Shown here: piece by piece, positions 6,940-8,806 of the stretch
Position numbering within the stretch: position 1 is the first letter of the stretch
Layout: every line of letters begins with the position of its first letter
NCBI GenBank assembly: GCA_030951065.1
Contig: JAUZQH010000192.1
Coordinates: 1 to 8,806 of the forward strand
Length of the DNA: 8,806 nucleotides
Origin: Mariprofundus sp.
GTDB lineage: Bacteria; Pseudomonadota; Zetaproteobacteria; Mariprofundales; Mariprofundaceae
Direction: 5' to 3'
The notes under the pieces: model-generated
What the model was told of the DNA's origin: nothing
The model's input: the letters and a program-made list of their open reading frames with translations, nothing else
Database searches by the model: none
Made by a program: the position numbers and the translations under genes

Positions 6940-8525
6940 AGCATCCGGCCAATACATGGTTCGCCGAAAAACTGGGCGATCACGGCATTTATACCCGATA
7001 TCTGGAAGACCATCATCCTGCCCATATGCCGTGTCTGGAAATCCGCATCCTGGACTGGGAGCAGGTCGCCAAAACAGCACGGCAACTGTCGATGCGGCTG
7101 GTGGCTGTGTGGGCGGCCGAGGGGGGCAGGCATGAACAGGATGCGGGCATGTATGTCTATATGTCGTTTGCCCATCCTGAACACCGGCATGTTTTGTTGC
7201 GCACCCTGCTGGGCAACAAGCGCGAAATTCCATCCATCAGCAGGCATTATATCGCGGCCTCTCGCATGGAACGCCATATGCAGGATATGTTCGGCATTGA
7301 TGTGGTCGGCACGCCCGATAAGCGCCGCTGGCTCAAACATGAACACTGGCCGGAAGATACACATCCGCTATTGCGTGAATTTGCGGCCGATACGGAGATG
7401 GCGCAGACCGAGGGTGAATATGCGTTTATAAAAAGCGGTAGCGATGGTGTGTATGAAATTCCGGTCGGTCCGGTGCATGCCGGCATTATCGAGCCCGGCC
7501 ATTTCCGTTTTCTGGCTGTGGGCGAGCAGATTCTGAATATGGAGCAGCGCTTCGGTTATGTGCACAAGGGCATTGAAAAAGCTATGCAGGGGCGTACGGC
7601 GATGGATGCCGTGAGGCTGGCGGCGCGTGTTTCAGGCGATTGTACGGTTGGCCATGCATGGGCTTTTGCGCAGGCCTGTGAATATGCCGCCGGCACATCT
7701 GTGCCGGGGCGCGCCAGTTATCTGCGCGGCGTGCTGTGCGAACGCGAACGCATGGCCAATCATATCGGTGATATCGGGGCGATTTGTAATGATGCGGCGT
7801 TCAGTTTTATGCTCATGCAGATGCATCGACTGCGTGAAGACATGGCGCGTTTGCATGCCGAACTGTTCGGGAATCGTCTGCTAATGGATACGGTTGTGCC
7901 CGGCGGGATTAGCATCGATGTGGATGAACAGGGGTGCCTGAAACTTATCACGCAAACCCGGGAACTGGCCGCTGAAGTTGAGCATCTGCGCGCTATTTAT
8001 GCCGATAACCCGACCATTCAGCAGCGCGTCATCGGTTCCGGGGTTGTAAGCATCGACGATGCCCGCGATATCGGGCTGCTCGGGTTTACAGGCCGGGCTT
8101 CGGGCGATTATCCGGATGAACGCATTGAAGAGGCATATCCGCCTTATGATGATCTGGATGTGAGTGTACCCGAGGGCAAGCTCGGTGATGTGGCGACGCG
8201 CGTGTGGGTGCGCTTTGAGGAAATTGCCGATTCGGCACGCATGATTATCCGTTTGCTCGAAAACCTGCCCGAAGGCGCTGTACGGGTGGGCTGGAAAGCG
8301 CCCGAGCCCGGCATTTCAGGATTTTCGGCCATTGAATCATGGCGCGGTGAAATCGCCTGCTGGTTACGCTTTGGCGAGGCGGGAACCATCGACCGTTATT
8401 TCGTGCGCGATCCGTCAGTCATTAACTGGCTCGGACTGGAGCTGGCCGTACGTGAAGTGCCGGTGCCGGATTTCCCGCTCAACAACAAATCCTTCAACTG
8501 CTCCTATTCGGGCAACGACGTATGA
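6936..8525 (+). CDS. hyfG: HyfG-like large subunit without a NiFe site (NuoC-NuoD fusion, Ehr type)
   Basis: A 529-residue peripheral protein on the cytoplasmic side. Residues 1-150 form a NuoC-like domain ending in the typical HWPEDTHPLLREF (137-149). Residues 170-529 form a NuoD/hydrogenase large-subunit domain, opening with PVGPVHAGIIEPGHFRF (176-192) and FGYVHKGIEKAM (206-217). In group 4 hydrogenases two CxxC pairs bind nickel and iron. The first pair here reads RVSGDCTVGH (231-240): S233 replaces the first cysteine and C236 stays. The second reads DPSVIN (492-497): S494 and N497 replace both cysteines. A nickel-iron centre is thus very unlikely, and the protein fits Ehr (energy-converting hydrogenase-related) subunits. 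Its electron acceptor is unknown. The ATG at 6936 overlaps the hyfF stop (ATGA), with GGAG seven bases upstream; the reading frame stays open further upstream, but that part lies inside hyfF. C522 near the end is not in a ligand position. Confidence 0.92.
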   Translation: MKHPANTWFAEKLGDHGIYTRYLEDHHPAHMPCLEIRILDWEQVAKTARQLSMRLVAVWAAEGGRHEQDAGMYVYMSFAHPEHRHVLLRTLLGNKREIPSISRHYIAASRMERHMQDMFGIDVVGTPDKRRWLKHEHWPEDTHPLLREFAADTEMAQTEGEYAFIKSGSDGVYEIPVGPVHAGIIEPGHFRFLAVGEQILNMEQRFGYVHKGIEKAMQGRTAMDAVRLAARVSGDCTVGHAWAFAQACEYAAGTSVPGRASYLRGVLCERERMANHIGDIGAICNDAAFSFMLMQMHRLREDMARLHAELFGNRLLMDTVVPGGISIDVDEQGCLKLITQTRELAAEVEHLRAIYADNPTIQQRVIGSGVVSIDDARDIGLLGFTGRASGDYPDERIEEAYPPYDDLDVSVPEGKLGDVATRVWVRFEEIADSARMIIRLLENLPEGAVRVGWKAPEPGISGFSAIESWRGEIACWLRFGEAGTIDRYFVRDPSVINWLGLELAVREVPVPDFPLNNKSFNCSYSGNDV

Positions 8526-8806
8526 TTAGAATTCTCAAACAGCTGGCTAAAATCGGTACGATTACCGAACCCTTAGGCGAAGCGGGAAACGAGATTGAAC
8601 GGCTCTGCGAACAACTCGAACCAGTCATTCGCAAGCGCTTCGCCGGTTCGCTGGCCATCCGCGCCGTCGATGCCGGTTCCTGCAACGGTTGCGAACTGGA
8701 AATCCACGCTGCCAACAACGCCTATTACGATATCGAACGTTTCGGCATCCATTTCACCGCCAGCCCCCGCTTCGCCGATATGTTATTGGTCACCGGGCCT
8801 GTTACC
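8522..8806 (+). CDS. hyfI: HyfI-like small subunit (NuoB family), 5' part only
   Basis: The first 95 residues of the iron-sulfur small subunit, cut by the window end. NuoB-type subunits hold the proximal [4Fe-4S] cluster (N2 equivalent) against the large subunit. The visible first ligand pair is AGSCNGCELEI, with C54 and C57, preceded by IRAVD. Further on come YYDIERFGIHFTASPRFADMLLVTGPVT, all family-typical; the remaining two cluster cysteines would lie beyond the window. About 40 residues precede the conserved core, similar to HycG/HyfI. It overlaps hyfG by ATGA and follows it directly, so no hyfH-type ferredoxin gene intervenes. The cluster-binding pair is intact even though the partner HyfG has lost its NiFe ligands. 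Confidence 0.92.
   Translation, partial: MIRILKQLAKIGTITEPLGEAGNEIERLCEQLEPVIRKRFAGSLAIRAVDAGSCNGCELEIHAANNAYYDIERFGIHFTASPRFADMLLVTGPVT

Noticed and set aside
1819..8806. Calling the operon a true hydrogenase-4 or formate hydrogenlyase.
   Set aside because: Three of the four NiFe-binding cysteines are replaced in HyfG and the ferredoxin-type subunits are absent, so the catalytic label is not supported; only the subunit homology is used.
1..8806. CRISPR arrays, tRNA or rRNA genes, riboswitches.
   Set aside because: No regularly spaced direct repeats, no cloverleaf with a T-arm signature and no conserved rRNA segment were seen on either strand.

Overview
The window comes from a Gram-negative, proteobacterium-like chromosome. 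The hyf-type genes read as proteobacterial homologues and a chromosomal-type higBA module sits beside them, but no rRNA or other marker is present, so I make no species or class call. The left 1.2 kb is a gene-poor, AT-richer accessory strip. The right 7.5 kb is one tightly packed operon whose codons favour G and C at third positions.

Layout. Positions 124-302 hold a short non-coding element with near-perfect 20-bp terminal inverted repeats and a hairpin at its centre: a MITE or a collapsed insertion sequence. Next, on the minus strand, is a type II toxin-antitoxin pair, higB (708-986) and then higA (403-696). It has a near-consensus sigma70 promoter whose spacer and -10 box are occupied by a perfect palindromic operator. 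About 0.25 kb of apparently empty sequence follows, and then everything runs on the plus strand: an XRE/cupin regulator and six genes in the order hyfB-hyfC-hyfE-hyfF-hyfG-hyfI. Every junction is a start/stop overlap (mostly ATGA or GTGA), and hyfI runs off the right end.

How the genes work together. HyfB, HyfC, HyfE and HyfF are the membrane arm of a complex I/group 4 hydrogenase-like machine: two antiporter-like subunits, one NuoH-like and one NuoK-like. HyfG (fused NuoC+NuoD-like) and HyfI (NuoB-like) are the peripheral arm.

The main point is that HyfG cannot be an ordinary [NiFe]-hydrogenase large subunit. Of the four cysteines that hold the NiFe centre, three are replaced (S233, S494, N497) and only C236 remains. 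HyfI keeps the CxxC of its proximal iron-sulfur cluster. There are no hyfA, hyfD or hyfH genes among the six. This matches the description of energy-converting hydrogenase-related (Ehr) complexes, which are thought to couple an unidentified redox reaction to ion translocation. Automated labels such as 'hydrogenase-4' or 'formate hydrogenlyase' would therefore mislead. The regulator is locked into the operon by a one-base stop/start overlap with hyfB, and an imperfect 26-bp dyad lies at its 5' end, so autoregulation is likely.
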